Positions 14,071 through 26,636 of a stretch of DNA of 64,000 bases are shown in pieces (the first letter of the stretch is position 1; each line of letters begins with the position of its first letter). Below the pieces are notes generated by a model. The model was not told the origin of the DNA and searched no databases. It saw only the letters and a program-made list of their open reading frames with translations. Both the position numbers and the translations under genes were made by a program. This stretch comes from Acanthosoma haemorrhoidale. Its lineage: Eukaryota > Arthropoda > Insecta > Hemiptera > Acanthosomatidae. The DNA lies in NCBI GenBank assembly GCA_930367205.1, contig OV884014.1, positions 76,301,104 to 76,365,103 on the forward strand, given 5' to 3'.

Positions 14071-15409
14071 TTTGATTTGTTAAAAAATATCTTTATATTT
14101 TTAGAAATCCTAAATAAGCTTTTGAGAGCAAGCAATGGCCAGCTCGGCCAAACATGTTTTAATAGGTTTTATTTCTGACAAGATTTTTGCAACTTAAATT
14201 TTTAATATTTTTTTAAAAGATGACTGGTAGTGGGGAAGGATGGTTTATCAAATAACTCTTGATTTCGACAGTATTTCGGTAAAAATTGATGATCTTACAT
14301 GAATATATTAATTTAAGTGACTGACTTTCTACATCCTAAATTTCTTTAGTATACATTTAAAACAATTTATTTTAGCTCATAACTAGTTTATCCGTGGGTA
14401 AACATTTTCTCATTATCCACGAGCAGATCATTGATTTCAGAGACCAAACTGTGTTTATATGAAGTCTAAACTTAATTGTATTTTTTGAAATAATTGTGGT
14501 AGAAAGTCAAAGAAGCATGGCCGAGCTGTTTTTTTTTAATCTACTATTTCCATTACGTTAAGCCCGAAATCTCCTCCGTAAATGTCTAAAAGGCGAGAAA
14601 TAATTTGTTGCTGAATAATTTTTATTTTGAATTTCATATGACTTATAAGCTGCTAGTAAGTAGAGTCGATCCAGTGAAGAGTTCGCATCGGCTTTTCCCC
14701 TCGATGTGGCAGGTCTTACACTCCCCGGCGACGACAGCTGGGTGACTCTTAAGTCCCGCCTTGAGAACAGATTGAGCGGCAAATGTAAGCTGCTGAGGTA
14801 AAATAAAAACCTCTGTCACACCATTGCAGCTAACGCCTTAGCTCTCAGAACTGACGTGGCAAATCTCCTCTGTCATACAGGCAGTGCTTCTTGCAGCTTT
14901 TAACTTGTGTCTGATCTTTTAGCGGAGCCGAAGTATCTGTCACTTCGGTGGTAATTTCGTGTTGTATGATGTTTTCCAGCCTCAATGCGGCAACCGACTA
15001 TCATTATGAAAATTCAAGACTTTAGCTGAAGGTGAGTAAGCCTCAGCCTTATGGTTAGATGTAGAGGCAACGTTCCTCTAACCATAAGTGAATTTTGTAA
15101 TCGATGTGTAAGAGTAATCGATCAGGATCACGTGTAGGCTCACTCTACATAATCCATCGTCATGCTGACTTAACAATAATGACTAAGAAAACTGATGATA
15201 TCCAACATACGAGCATAATAAGATCGTGTCTGTCAACAGATATTTATCAAATTTGGGAGAACGAACCCTTGTGTCAAAAACAGCCCAAGTTACTATTTCA
15301 GGCAGATCGGGTGTGAGATTTTTATTATATTTTTTATTTAAATCGACTTGGAGAGAGGTTCAATGATCGAAATAAATCAGATCAACCCTTAAGTGAAAAT
15401 AAGAGTTTT
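14071..15409. other. Gene-free stretch
   Basis: AT-rich start, GC-richer block at 14.64-14.96 kb, and a 12-bp inverted repeat at 15048-15088. No gene seen. Confidence 0.6.
15048..15088. repeat. 12-bp perfect inverted repeat
   Basis: CTTATGGTTAGA (15048-15059) and its exact complement TCTAACCATAAG (15077-15088). The spacer contains TAGAGG, which can alternatively pair with CCTCTA (15075-15080), so two mutually exclusive hairpins are possible. Confidence 0.75.
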
Positions 15410-15417
15410 TCGCTTGT

Positions 15418-15963
15418 TTTTTTTTTTTTTTTATCAACAACAACAATCTTTATTGTGCAATAATTACAATCAGCCTTTTATAAGGCAATAATAATACAGA
15501 TAAATGATCTCATTCATACCATATTTAGTCATCATTCACTCGCTCATTCATACAATAGGACATGATTGGAGAAACTGGCCATTGCCAGGACTCCCACTGT
15601 CACGCGATTATAGCAGGTCACGAGGCCACGGCCGTTTCAGTCTCCGAGGAGGATTATAGGGATGAGTGGCGCAGTGCAAAGACTGTCCTACAGGATTAGG
15701 GTGGTTGGAAAGGCTACTGTGGAATTTCATAAACTTGGAAGGGATGAGTTCTAGAATGTAGGGTATATTAAGGTCGTTATGAAGGGTTTTGTTGCTGACA
15801 TAATAAGGGGCATTTACTATTGTTCTCAGGACTTTGGATTGAAAGGATTGGATACGCTTGATGTTCGACTTTTTTGCTGTCCCCCATAGCTCTATTCCGT
15901 ATGTCCAGATTGGTTTAAGTATAACTTTGTAGATTAGTAGTTTATTTTCTATTGAGAGATGGA
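15418..15963 (-). mobile_element. Jockey-family retrotransposon fragment, minus strand, with 8-bp flanking repeat
   Basis: The reverse complement matches the 3' coding end and 3' UTR of the local family, ending at the CATCTCTCAAT region. At its 3' end (low coordinates) it has the ACAATAAAG-like tail and then an A-run (T-run 15418-15432 on the + strand). TCGCTTGT occurs at 15410-15417 and again at 15964-15971, immediately outside the element, consistent with a short target-site duplication. 5'-truncated and non-coding. Confidence 0.85.
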
Positions 15964-16042
15964 TCGCTTGTCTTAAGAATCACAATTACTGGTACTACAT
16001 GTACCTTGCTAAATTATTCATATTGTTATTTAACTAATAATA

Positions 16043-16160
16043 CTTTAACAGCTTTATTATGATAAAATTACAATCTGCCTCATTGGGCAATAAGTAATTG
16101 TGATAAATGATCTCAGTCATACCATATTTACAATTTTGATTCACTTGCTCATTCATACAG
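16043..16160 (-). mobile_element. Solo 3'-UTR retrotransposon insertion, 118 bp, with 16-bp target-site duplication
   Basis: It contains only the last roughly 110 bp of the family 3' UTR in reverse orientation (GATAAAATTACAATCTGCC and CTCATTCATAC blocks). It is bounded by a perfect 16-bp direct repeat TATTTAACTAATAATA at 16027-16042 and 16161-16176. This is an extreme 5' truncation of the same Jockey-like element, inserted only some 70 bp from the preceding fragment. Confidence 0.88.
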
Positions 16161-16176
16161 TATTTAACTAATAATA

Positions 16177-18799
16177 ACGACAGATGGTGGATTGAGTCGA
16201 TCATCCGCTGAACGTGAAATTTTCTCTGGTTCCTGATTCGCTCTCCTGACTATTAAATTCCCCTGTAGTAATGCTATGAGAAATGTCGTTGGGTTTTTTA
16301 TAAATCGCTAGTTTAGAGACTACTACTACTTAAGACATCATTCACAACGGTCTTTTACAAACACTATGTTGAAATGTTCAGCTCGACATTTTGGCGGAGG
16401 ATCTTACAAATCAGCCATCGTTTTGGCGGGTGTTCCGTTTCCGGTAGATAACATCAGCGGATATGTTCACTGCTAATTAGATCGGCTGCTTTATGCCCAG
16501 AACCACATAACGATCAGCTTAGCCGCGGCGCGTAAACTTGGTGGCTCTGCCATTAATTCAGTCTTTGGATATCCAGTTATAATTCTGGGGAATGGCCAGG
16601 ATTTTATCCAATTTTTTTTGGCAAAAAATTCTAAATGGTAAAAGTAGAAAGAAAGTATATTTACCACCTTGTATTCTGCCACATTTAAATACGAATTACA
16701 AATATATACATTTATGCTGTATCAGACGTCTACAAAGTCTATCTAACCATATCACTCAGTTGATAAGCATACACTCACAATACACCAGGAACATCGCGAT
16801 AGAGTGTCATCTATCCAAATATTTTATTTCAATCCTCTTATGAGAAAAAACGATTTTGGAATTGGAAATAAACTATACTAAGATATGAAAATGTTAGAGG
16901 ATTTCATGCACGACCATAAATGTTATGTTAGCCCATGGGAAATTCATGGATTTCCTCTCAAACTTAACTCTAAGCCAATCGAAAATTTCACGTTATATTA
17001 GTATGTTTATTTTCCCGGTGCTCTTCAAAATACTTTGAATTGACGTTTTTTTTGTGGTAACATTAATCGATATCATTAATTACAGTCCTTATTATAAATA
17101 AAGGTATTAGACATGAGATCGTTAAATTATTATTATTTTCAAGAACTGATATTGACAGTTAATTCATGGCGGGATTATTAATTTATGTATTTTAATCCCT
17201 CCCTTGGTGAATACTAAAAATATTTTTTTTCATTAACTTCTATTTAAATATAAATGCAAGCTATCGGTAGGATTAGTTTATTATAATTGAAGGCTGGTTA
17301 TGGGCTATTGTCAATAAATGTACACCTCTCTCTGGCCTACAATTGATTAAATAGGTTATTATTTATTTGTTATATGACAGCCAAGCCACCGTATCTCAAT
17401 TTTTTGTTCAGCTCTTTGTGTAAAATATCGGTCTTTTTCAACATTTCTGAGTACGTGTGTAAAGTTTGTTGAGTACCAATCACATTGAAATTATTTTTTC
17501 ATTTAATACTCTGCATTTGTCTGTCGCTTCCATATAGTGAGATAAAACACTTGTGTCGCTATTTAAGCATTATATTTTGACGATGAATTACTTAACAATG
17601 GATATGAAAGCTGAATATGCACTTGTAAACACGGGAATGTATAAATGTATATTGTAAGAATCATGGAGGAGAAGAATAAGAGAAGAAGCGGGTAGAAAGC
17701 GCGGGGGCGAGAATGACTTAGTCAAAGCGGAAAGCTATCAAGGTGCGTAATGGCCCTGGTGACCGACGTGGAGCGCAGACAACATCGATTAGACACCGGC
17801 CTCGCTGGCGATGCGAAAATATCCTCTGTCTATTTGTCTGTCTGTCTGTCAGTGTATGTTTGTATGCTCGCTTTGTCGGCCTACAACGCCACGTCTGTAA
17901 CTGTCAACGTTCGCTTCGTTCGCTCTAAACGTTGAACGTTCGTACTTTTGTACATAGACATTTAATACATGGTGACTAATTGTACTATTGTAATGATGTT
18001 TGTGCGAGTATCTGTCTCACCCTTTGATGGTAGGTAATGATTGATTAATCTGAACTTGAATAGCCATAGTGTCTCCGACATGTTGCTATTTTAGCTAGCT
18101 TTTCCTGATCCCGGCGGAAAAACGAAATTTTCACTGTCCAATATTTGAAATGAAGAATTTTAGTTTATAATAAGTGGTAGTGAGGATCAGTTGCCACATC
18201 GTTTTTTTCCTACTGGATCTTATTTACATCTTATTTACATATATATTATATCTTATATACATCAATCATAACATAAATTCTATATTGTTTATATGGATAT
18301 AAACACTATTAAGGAGGAATAAATAGAAGTTACAATAAGGAAAGATATAGTTAGTTCTTTAAAAATATAATAACTATAAATATAAACAAAATAAAAGGGG
18401 AAAAACCACTCGGTATTGTTAGCCGAAAATTATTCATTCCTTTCGCATGTTCTACAATAAATTTTAAATAGATAAAATACTGATAAGGTTTTGACCCATG
18501 ATTAAAACCGGCTTTGGCTATGATGTATATTGTTGGCTCGAATAACATAATATTTCGGGATCTTTTCCATTTTTGTATTCCGTTTTTTTATCCAGTTTTT
18601 AATATGATTGCCCTCCTTAATATGATGAAAAAATCAAAACTTTAAATCTCAATTAGGTTGTGAGCTGGGACTTAAGGTCTGAATGTTTCCAAATTAATAG
18701 ACATATTTGCAAGTATTATACTTTAAAATTTTAATTTAATATAATAATTTTCGAGACTAATACCTTATAATATACAGACAGACATCAACTGGAACCTCA
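16177..18799. other. Gene-free stretch
   Basis: Mostly AT-rich; a GC-richer block at 17.64-17.94 kb contains the TCTG repeat. No coding signal seen. Confidence 0.6.
17825..17853. repeat. (TCTG)n short tandem repeat
   Basis: TCTG repeated with slight variation inside a GC-richer block. A second short tract of the same tetramer occurs at 51472-51489. Confidence 0.8.
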
Positions 18800-19405
18800 A
18801 AAATCAAGTGCATCCAATCGTTCTAATTTAAAATCCTAAGAGTTAATTTGTCTTTTTATGACACAAATCGAACCCTTCATACTGAAAGTAGAATTCCCAC
18901 CATCCAATCACATTTCCTTAAAAAATCTTGAAATTTTACCAGAAATTATCTTTCCACGCAAATCCTCAACCAACATCACCCGTCTTTACAATCCTTCTCG
19001 GAGATTAAAGTGGAAGTGCCTTCTTTTGTAAATTTTGGCAGTAATTGGCTGGTAACTGGTCAGTTTTCTCAACTCATGTCTTGAGCTTGTGCGAGTCGGA
19101 TTTTTCTTTTAGACTTCCCTCTGTCCCTGCGTGGGAGTGATGCGGCTTCAGGAGTAGCGTGGGGGATTTCGACAATTCTCGCCTCCTTCTCCGAGGAGGT
19201 AGAGGTCCCGAGGGACGATAGTTACGCATAAGGGTATCTATCTATTATATCTATACCACCTGTATGGTATGAATGAGAGAGTAAATGCAAATTTGTAAAT
19301 ATGGTATGAATGAATCATTTATCACAATTATCTGTTACCGTTTCAGGGCAGATTACAATTTTTCTCAAATAAATATTTATAAGATTTAAAAAAAAAAAAA
19401 AAAAA
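18800..19405 (+). mobile_element. Diverged Jockey-family retrotransposon 3' fragment with poly(A)
   Basis: A weaker but collinear match to the C-terminal coding region (AAAATCAAGTGCATCCAATC, later CTTCTCGGAGATTAAA) and the 3' UTR (GGTATGAATGA repeated twice, then CAGATTACAA). It ends in an A-run at 19388-19405. It is clearly older than the 6.8- and 22.3-kb copies, so the family has been active over time or comprises subfamilies. Confidence 0.7.
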
Positions 19406-22343
19406 TGGGATTTCTTTGATGAAGCCCATATATCACTGACTGATTTATCATCATATTCTTCATGGTTTTGAGGCAGTGCCTGTTTTCGATAAGCCATGCG
19501 AGGGTCACTGTTCGGTATTCCTCGCAACATTTCTGCACAGCTAATACACACACACACACTACTACTACTACAGCTAGTCTTTATTTATTTACTTTATTTA
19601 TTTATATACTTCATTCCCACCGTTATAAATTAAGAGCAACAAACGCAGACTTCATATCGAGAAGAGATTTCTAACTGCCCCGTTGTAGTCACAGCCCATT
19701 GGCTCTGTGAGGCCTGAGTAACTTATAGAAAGACAACTATTACAGACAGACAGGCACAATAACTACATAACCGCTGTTTGACAGATAGAGTGCGCTGTAA
19801 GTCGTTAGCAGTGACGGCCCTGTCAAACACTTCTTCCCTCTCCTGTCCCTTATATTTCTCTTTAGTCTTCCCTCAGACCATTGCCTGTTTCCTATCATTT
19901 GCAATAATACTATTTACTCCAATGTATCTCCATCAAAGAAATTCCTGATAAATATTGCCTCTATTTGACAATAATACTAAAATAGTTGATCCAGGGAGAT
20001 CAGTAGCATTTGCGAACATTTAAACATCGATTATGAGCTAGATAATCAGAATAAAACACATTCTGTCTCTACGGCTTTATTAAATATTATACCTGAACGT
20101 TTGCGACAGACTAGGCAGACATTGTAAAAATACTTTATTTTAAAGTGGAAAAAAAATCAAATCATGCTTGTAAAATAAAATAAATAATATCTAAATTTTT
20201 GTAAGTGGTCCACTTCAAATTGTGAGCAGTTTATTTCATGAATATAACTGCTCGTACCCATGACATCAGTCATGGCCCTTAGTCCGTTGAAATCGTTTGT
20301 GTATAAGTTAGTAATTCTGTAGAGAGGCAAAAGGTGTTTCATTCCATAATATACATACTCCACACCTGCACCAATAAATTAATAGAATGCAGTTACATAA
20401 CGGCTCTTACCCATATTAGGAGTTTTTAATCAATTAGGAGACATTGAATGTGACTAAGCAGTACTGTGGAGTATCCGTTTGAATAAGAGTGGTGATAACT
20501 AAATACAACAAATAAAAATAAATGATAATAGCTAAAACATGTTATTACGTACTAAGACTTATGGAATTCGGAATCGTTCGCTCTCAGAACTCAACTTATT
20601 TTTTTAGGAATAGCTTTGTTTTTGTTTAGTTTTTTGCTTTACTGCTCTATGTCCTTAACCATAAGGGGAAAAATAGAATTTTAAATCTTTAATAGCTTCT
20701 GAGCTGATACTTGAGAAACCGTCGTTATTGCATTTTACCAATGCACCGTGTAATTAGAATATTTGAAGACATTGTAGAATGTAGCTAAAGTTTCAAATAG
20801 ATTAAATCATTTGTATGGCCCCTATCATAAGGAAAGAATTCATACCGCATCTAAATGCAAGTGGAGCTTCGGCCATGGAGTTTTGAAAATATTATTGAGA
20901 ATAAATAATAATTAAACAGTACAATTTGTAGGCTATGTGTTAGACAATAAAGACTGCCTTGTAAGCTGAGGTGTAGTGCATTATACATCACAAATTTGTG
21001 CAGAGGGGAGCTAGTGGTAGGGGTGAGTGTGCTGGGGTGGCTAGGTACTTCAGAGCTCATCCCCAGTGTTTGTGTAGGCCCTTCAGGCATATAAGTAGCC
21101 AATAAAAGTTAAATTTTTGCATTTTCAGGAAGATAGTTATCCCTTAGGAACATAAAAAATATGTTGATTAATAAAAAGTAAAAGGAGTAATTAATTATGA
21201 AGTGTGATGTGATGAGGATTTTTTTTTTAATAACGTACAGTTTTAAAATTTTATTTCTTTTGTTCATTTACCAACAGAAATGTATAAAGAACCAAGGTTT
21301 ATGTATGTTAATGTAGCGGCAATGCTTCGAAATTTCTGTTCTGAACTAACCGGATTAAGTTTTTTTTTTTATTAAAGACACTACTAAAGTACCTCATTAT
21401 ATTTGTTGTACCATTCGATTCACCATGAATTGCCTTTTTTTTTAATATAACTTTTTTTTTTCCCCTTGGCTCTCAAACTTATAAAATAGGATGTGGGGAA
21501 AATAAAGGAAAATTATTTTGGGCTAATGAGTGCCTTTCACTAAGGGGAGTCCCCCATTTGAAGGATGTATGAGAAGGATATAGGGTGTGGAATGCCTAAA
21601 GGAGGCGGGTGGAATCAGCAAGGTAGTGAGAGTCTACCGTTTTTTTAGGTAGTGAGAGTTTTTTTTTTAATATAACACATTGTAAATAACTAAATATTGC
21701 AGTAAAAAAACCTTTTAAAATCGGGATTTTATCGCCAACTCTTAAAACACTATTTCTTTTAAATGTCATGTGACCTGTGCCCTAAATGTAATTAACATAT
21801 AACTATTATATTTCGAGGTGTTGTATACTGTAATTCAAAACAGTCGAAAGACGATTGTCTCGTAACTTTTTCAAAGTACTGCCTCTTCCTTTTTCCATAT
21901 AGTAATAAAAGATACCACAAAATTATGTAAATTATGAAGGATAAATATAAATAATTATGATTCATCCACGGATGTTTTGTTTCCTAGTTGTGGGTTCCAC
22001 TTAAATGGATTAAGAAATGTTTCCAAGGTGTCGCACCGACCTTCAGTTATAACATAAATTTATTTATTATTAATAATGCCTTTTGGCAGCTCACTATTTC
22101 TAAGTGATAAATAATAACAAGAAACCATATTATGATATTAAAGCATTACTTATTACAAATAGATCCATGATAGCGAACGATTCGTAGAAATAAAATAAAA
22201 CACAGCAATGTGAAGAACATATAAATATAATAATTTAACACACCTACGTAAATAATGCTGTACAACCTTCAATGTAATAAGCAAGATTACATAAAACACT
22301 TTAAGTATTTAAGTACATACAAAAGTAATTAAAACAATGAAAA
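19406..22343. other. Gene-free stretch
   Basis: AT-rich, with a short CA/CTA tract at 19546-19570 and a 13-bp duplicated word AGGTAGTGAGAGT near 21620 and 21647. No gene seen. Confidence 0.6.
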
Positions 22344-24375
22344 GCAGGAGACCTAGATGAGGCAGTGCATTCCTTCACTACTTTGATCCAGAGGTCGGCC
22401 TGGGAGGCATCGTCACCCCACCTCCATCTAAAAAATCACTATCAAAATCCTTTACCTCAGTATCTCAAACACCTAATCAAATCCAAACGCCACTCGAGAA
22501 CAGTGTGGCAAAGATCCCGACATCCTGCTGATCGTCGCTCATACAATCAGTACTGCAGGCTGGTAAAGCGGCAATTAGCATCCTTCCGTTCCGATTCTTT
22601 TAATTCCCATCTCTCCTCTCTGTCTACCAGGGACAACTCCTTGTGGAATCTAACTTAGAAAATGCTAAAATATCATCCTGTTTCACACCCAATCCGTCGT
22701 GAAGATGGGTCCTGGGCTGCTTCGGATGGCGAGAGGGTGGAAGGATTCGCACTGCATCTTTCCCGTACTTTCACTCCTCACCTTACTCCTCAAAACAATA
22801 CTCATCGCTCAACTGTTGAAGGTTTCCTCACTTCACCTATCCCTCTCTCACTTCCACCAAAAGCCGTTAACCTCTCTGATGTCAAATATCTTCTAAAAAA
22901 ATTACCTTACCGAAAATCTCCATGATATGATCTCCTTACTCCTCGAATCCTCCAACAACTTCCTCCTAAAGCCATAATCTTCCTAACCTACATTTATAAT
23001 CGCATTATCCGAACGACGCACTTTCCTCTCCTCTGGAAACACTCCATTATAGTCCTATTCGCCAAACCCGGTAAACCACCCAATGACGCCTCATCTTACC
23101 GTCCAATTAGCCTACTCCCTATACTTTCAAAAATATTTGAAAAACTCCTATTAAAACGCCTACTTCCAATTATTGAATCCAAAAACCTTTATCCGACTCA
23201 CCAGTTTGGTTTCCACTGCTCAACAAGGCCTTCGCGTTGTTGATCACATCTCCTCAGCCCTTGATTCCAAACAGTATTGCACTGCTGCCTTTCTTAATAT
23301 AGCTCAAGCTTTTGACAGGGTCTGGCACGCAGGTTTGCTTTACAAGCTCAGAGGATATTTACCACAGACTCTTTTCCTAATCCTACAGTCCAACCTTTCA
23401 AACCGCTTCTTCCAAGTCCGCTGTGGTTTAGAATATTCTAACTACTATCCCATTAAAGCAGGAGTTCCACAGGGCAGTGTCCTGGGCCCCATCCTCTATA
23501 ACCTATACACCGCTGATGTCCCCTCTACTCCCAATACCTACTTGGCCACATTTGCAGATGACACTGCAGTCCTGTCAACCCATTCAGACCCTGATATAGC
23601 ATCCCAAAACCTTCAAAAACACATTGCTGAGATCGAGTATTGGTGCAACCAATGGCGAAACAAGGTCAATGAAGCAAAATGTTCCCACATAACCTTTACC
23701 CTCTGCCGCGAGTCCTGTCCGCTAGTCTTTTTAAATTCAATTCCTCTCCCTGTGTCTGAGCCAGTACGGTATTTAGGCTTCCATTTCGACAAAAGACTGA
23801 CATGGAACCCACACAGGAGGCTAAAAAGACAAGAACTAAACAGACGCTTTGGACAACTGTACAGACTACTTCGAAGGACATGCCATCTCTCAATTGAAAA
23901 TAAACTACTTATTTACAAAGTTATACTTAAGCCAATTTGGACATACGGAATAGAGCTAAGGGGGACAGCAAAAAAGTCGAACATCAAGCGTATCCGATCC
24001 TTTCAATCAAAAGTCCTGAGAACAATAGTAAATCCCCCTTATTACGTCAGCAACAAAACCCTTCATAACGACCTTAATATACCCTACATTCTTGAACTCA
24101 TCCCTTCCAAGTTCATAAAATTCCATAGTAACCTATCCAACCACCCTAATCCCCTAGCACAGTCATTCCACTGCAACACTCATCCCTATAATCCTCCTCG
24201 CAGACTAAAACGGCAGTGGCCTCGTGACCTAAATTAAGTGATAGTAGGAGTCCTGGCAATGGCCAGTTTCTCTAATCATGAATTGTAAATATGGTATGAA
24301 TGAGAACATTTATCTCAATTACTTATTGCCTAATAAGGCAGATTGTAATTTTATCTTAGTAAAAATTGTTGTGTG
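22344..24375 (+). pseudogene. Jockey-clade non-LTR retrotransposon, 5'-truncated, broken reverse transcriptase
   Basis: Longest copy of the local family. The reading frame opens after the endonuclease region would have ended and runs into a reverse transcriptase. Motifs seen: YRPISLLPILSKIFEKLL near 23098, motif A region (AFDRVWH) near 23310, GVPQGSVLGPILYNLYT at 23461, and the catalytic box FADDT at 23551-23565, followed by the thumb and C-terminal region to TAA at 24235. Damage: TAG at 22656-22658, TGA at 22923-22925, and a frameshift near 23208-23222 just after HQFGF. The expected first aspartate of motif A is asparagine (codon 23296-23298). A 3' UTR of about 135 bp follows, ending in an A-rich tail. 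No ORF1 and no endonuclease are present, so it is a dead copy. No target-site duplication is evident. Confidence 0.92.
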
Positions 24376-25024
24376 CTTTCGAAAGTATAGGAAAATTTAA
24401 GTTTTTTTTTTCTTTACTCTGATGATTAATTGTTTAATGGAGTTCCCAAGAGAATATTTTCACAATCGTTATCGCAGTACACTTGTCTAAGTAATTCCTC
24501 GTGCTTTTACCACCGTAAGATCTGTCCCTTCGTGCTCTTGAGCAAACTTCGTGGTCTTTTCCGTAGCAGACGAATCGATGCAAAGCCCGAACTTGATTGA
24601 TTCCGCTTACCGGGAGTCCTGAGAGCCAGTCTCTTTATTCGTACATTAAGACGGCTCTCGGACTGAGATGCTTTTAGCAGCTATATCTGCCCCTGTGATT
24701 GGGGAGTGATGGATGCTATCACTCCGCAGAGCCCTATCAATCTCTCCGGAGCGAGGAGTGATATCTCTCCTGCGGATATCCATTACTTAGCTATTGTCCA
24801 ACTGGACTAATTGCTCCGACTGACCATCCTCCATCTTAGTCCAAGGATCCATCTTCCTCTTCTGGTCCGCGGGGAGCCTCCTTCATCGCTTCGTCGATGA
24901 CCGCACATCGGCCTTCATGTCTTCTCTGGAGTTCGGGTATACACGGTGAAGCCTTAGCAGAAATAATACCAATTATTATCTTTACACTTAAAGAGTCCAC
25001 ACTTCACCGTCAATTTTCATTATA
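24376..25024. other. GC-richer non-coding island
   Basis: The stretch 24.48-24.95 kb is markedly richer in G and C than its surroundings. It contains CTCCGGAG (24744-24751) and GGAGTGATATCT (24755-24766); both words recur together at 39147-39162. No open frame of note. Candidate regulatory island. Confidence 0.4.
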
Positions 25025-26389
25025 AACTTTTCTCGTATATTGGGAAAACACTGTCTAAAGTAAGACAATTTTCCAAAGCTTTTTAAAACGTGATATTTCT
25101 GTTCCTTTCCATTTTGAACAGTCCATAATAGTCTACTCCTCAAAAATACACTCTTCACTACAAACCCGACCAAGTGCTGACAATGCGCTGTTTCATATTA
25201 TAAATAAATAGAATTTTTTGCCATAATGGCACGTTAGCCAAAAAATAATACTTCCATAACGAATCTGTTAAATAACCAACTTCTTAATGAATTTTAACCT
25301 TTTTTAAGTCTCAAAAAAATAATTGTCATTTAGTAATTAGTTAGTGTTAAGAAAAAATATACTTGTCTACAATTTTGAGGAGGGAATCAAACTAAAGACC
25401 TCGGCGTCCTGATTAACATTATTAATTATATATTGGAGTTTTAGTATGCTGTTATTACAAAAAGTCATTAGAACTGTCAATAATATCTTGATCATAAACA
25501 GAATGAGAGAGAGGAAATTCATTTAATTTATTTTATGTTACATGGGCTATATATTTAAGTTGCCAGATGCGAGAGCGAGTCTAAACCAAAACTAAAATAC
25601 AATTAGTACGTAAAACTACCCACTTATTTATATCAAGAAAAAGATAACAAAAAAAAAATTTCAACTTAAAGAGTAATTTCTAGTGGTCCTTAAATATAAA
25701 ATTAATAACTTTTCTCGTATATTGGGAAAACACTGTCTAAAGTAAGACAATTTTCCAAAGCTTTTTAAAACGTGATATTTCTGTTCCTTTCCATTTTGAA
25801 CAGTCCATAATAGTCTACTCCTCAAAAAATACACTCTTCACTACAAACCCGACCAAGTGCTGACAATGCGCTGTTTCATATTATAAATAAATAGAATTTT
25901 TTGCCATAATGGCACGTTAGCCAAAAAATAATACTTCCATAACGAATCTGTTAAATAACCAACTTCTTAATGAATTTTAACCTTTTTTAAGTCTCAAAAA
26001 AATAATTGTCATTTAGTAATTAGTTAGTGTTAAGAAAAAATATACTTGTCTACAATTTTGAGGAGGGAATCAAACTAAAGACCTCGGCGTCCTGATTAAC
26101 ATTATTAATTATATATTGGAGTTTTAGTATGCTGTTATTACAAAAAGTCATTAGAACTGTCAATAATATCTTGATCATAAACAGAATGAGAGAGAGGAAA
26201 TTCATTTAATTTATTTTATGTTACATGGGCTATATATTTAAGTTGCCAGATGCGAGAGCGAGTCTAAACCAAAACTAAAATACAATTAGTACGTAAAACT
26301 ACCCACTTATTTATATCAAGAAAAAGATAACAAAAAAAAAATTTCAACTTAAAGAGTAATTTCTAGTGGTCCTTAAATATAAAATTAAT
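25025..26389. repeat. Near-perfect tandem duplication, two units of about 682 bp
   Basis: Unit 1 is 25025-25706 and unit 2 is 25707-26389. By eye they differ by a single extra A in a short A-run (near 25142 versus 25825). The word AACTTTTCTCGTAT opens each unit and a variant, AACTTGTCTCGTAT, follows unit 2, so the breakpoints share short homology. The unit is AT-rich and has no recognised coding content; a 61-codon minus-strand open frame in unit 1 is broken in unit 2 by the extra A. It is either a very recent duplication or an assembly artefact. Confidence 0.95.
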
Positions 26390-26636
26390 AACTTGTCTCG
26401 TATTTATCTTCTTCCTAGTTGATAAATTACACACAACACTTTATACTAAATTTCTATTGGTGCACTTAGATTTTTTCAAGAAACTATTAAGTGCTTTATT
26501 TTCTTTATTTATGCTACAAATAAAGACAATGTCAATGGTGTCATCTCGTCGAGATGGTAGGTAGTGCGTATATGTATGTAATTTGATATTATTCTTAGAA
26601 ATGCATTTTGTACTCTTTGTAGTCTAAATAAATTAA

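Noticed and set aside
21620..21660. AGGTAGTGAGAGT repeated twice
   Set aside because: Only 13 bp beside T-runs; consistent with local slippage.
24988..25173. 61-codon minus-strand open frame in tandem unit 1
   Set aside because: Interrupted in unit 2 by the only difference between the units; no domain.
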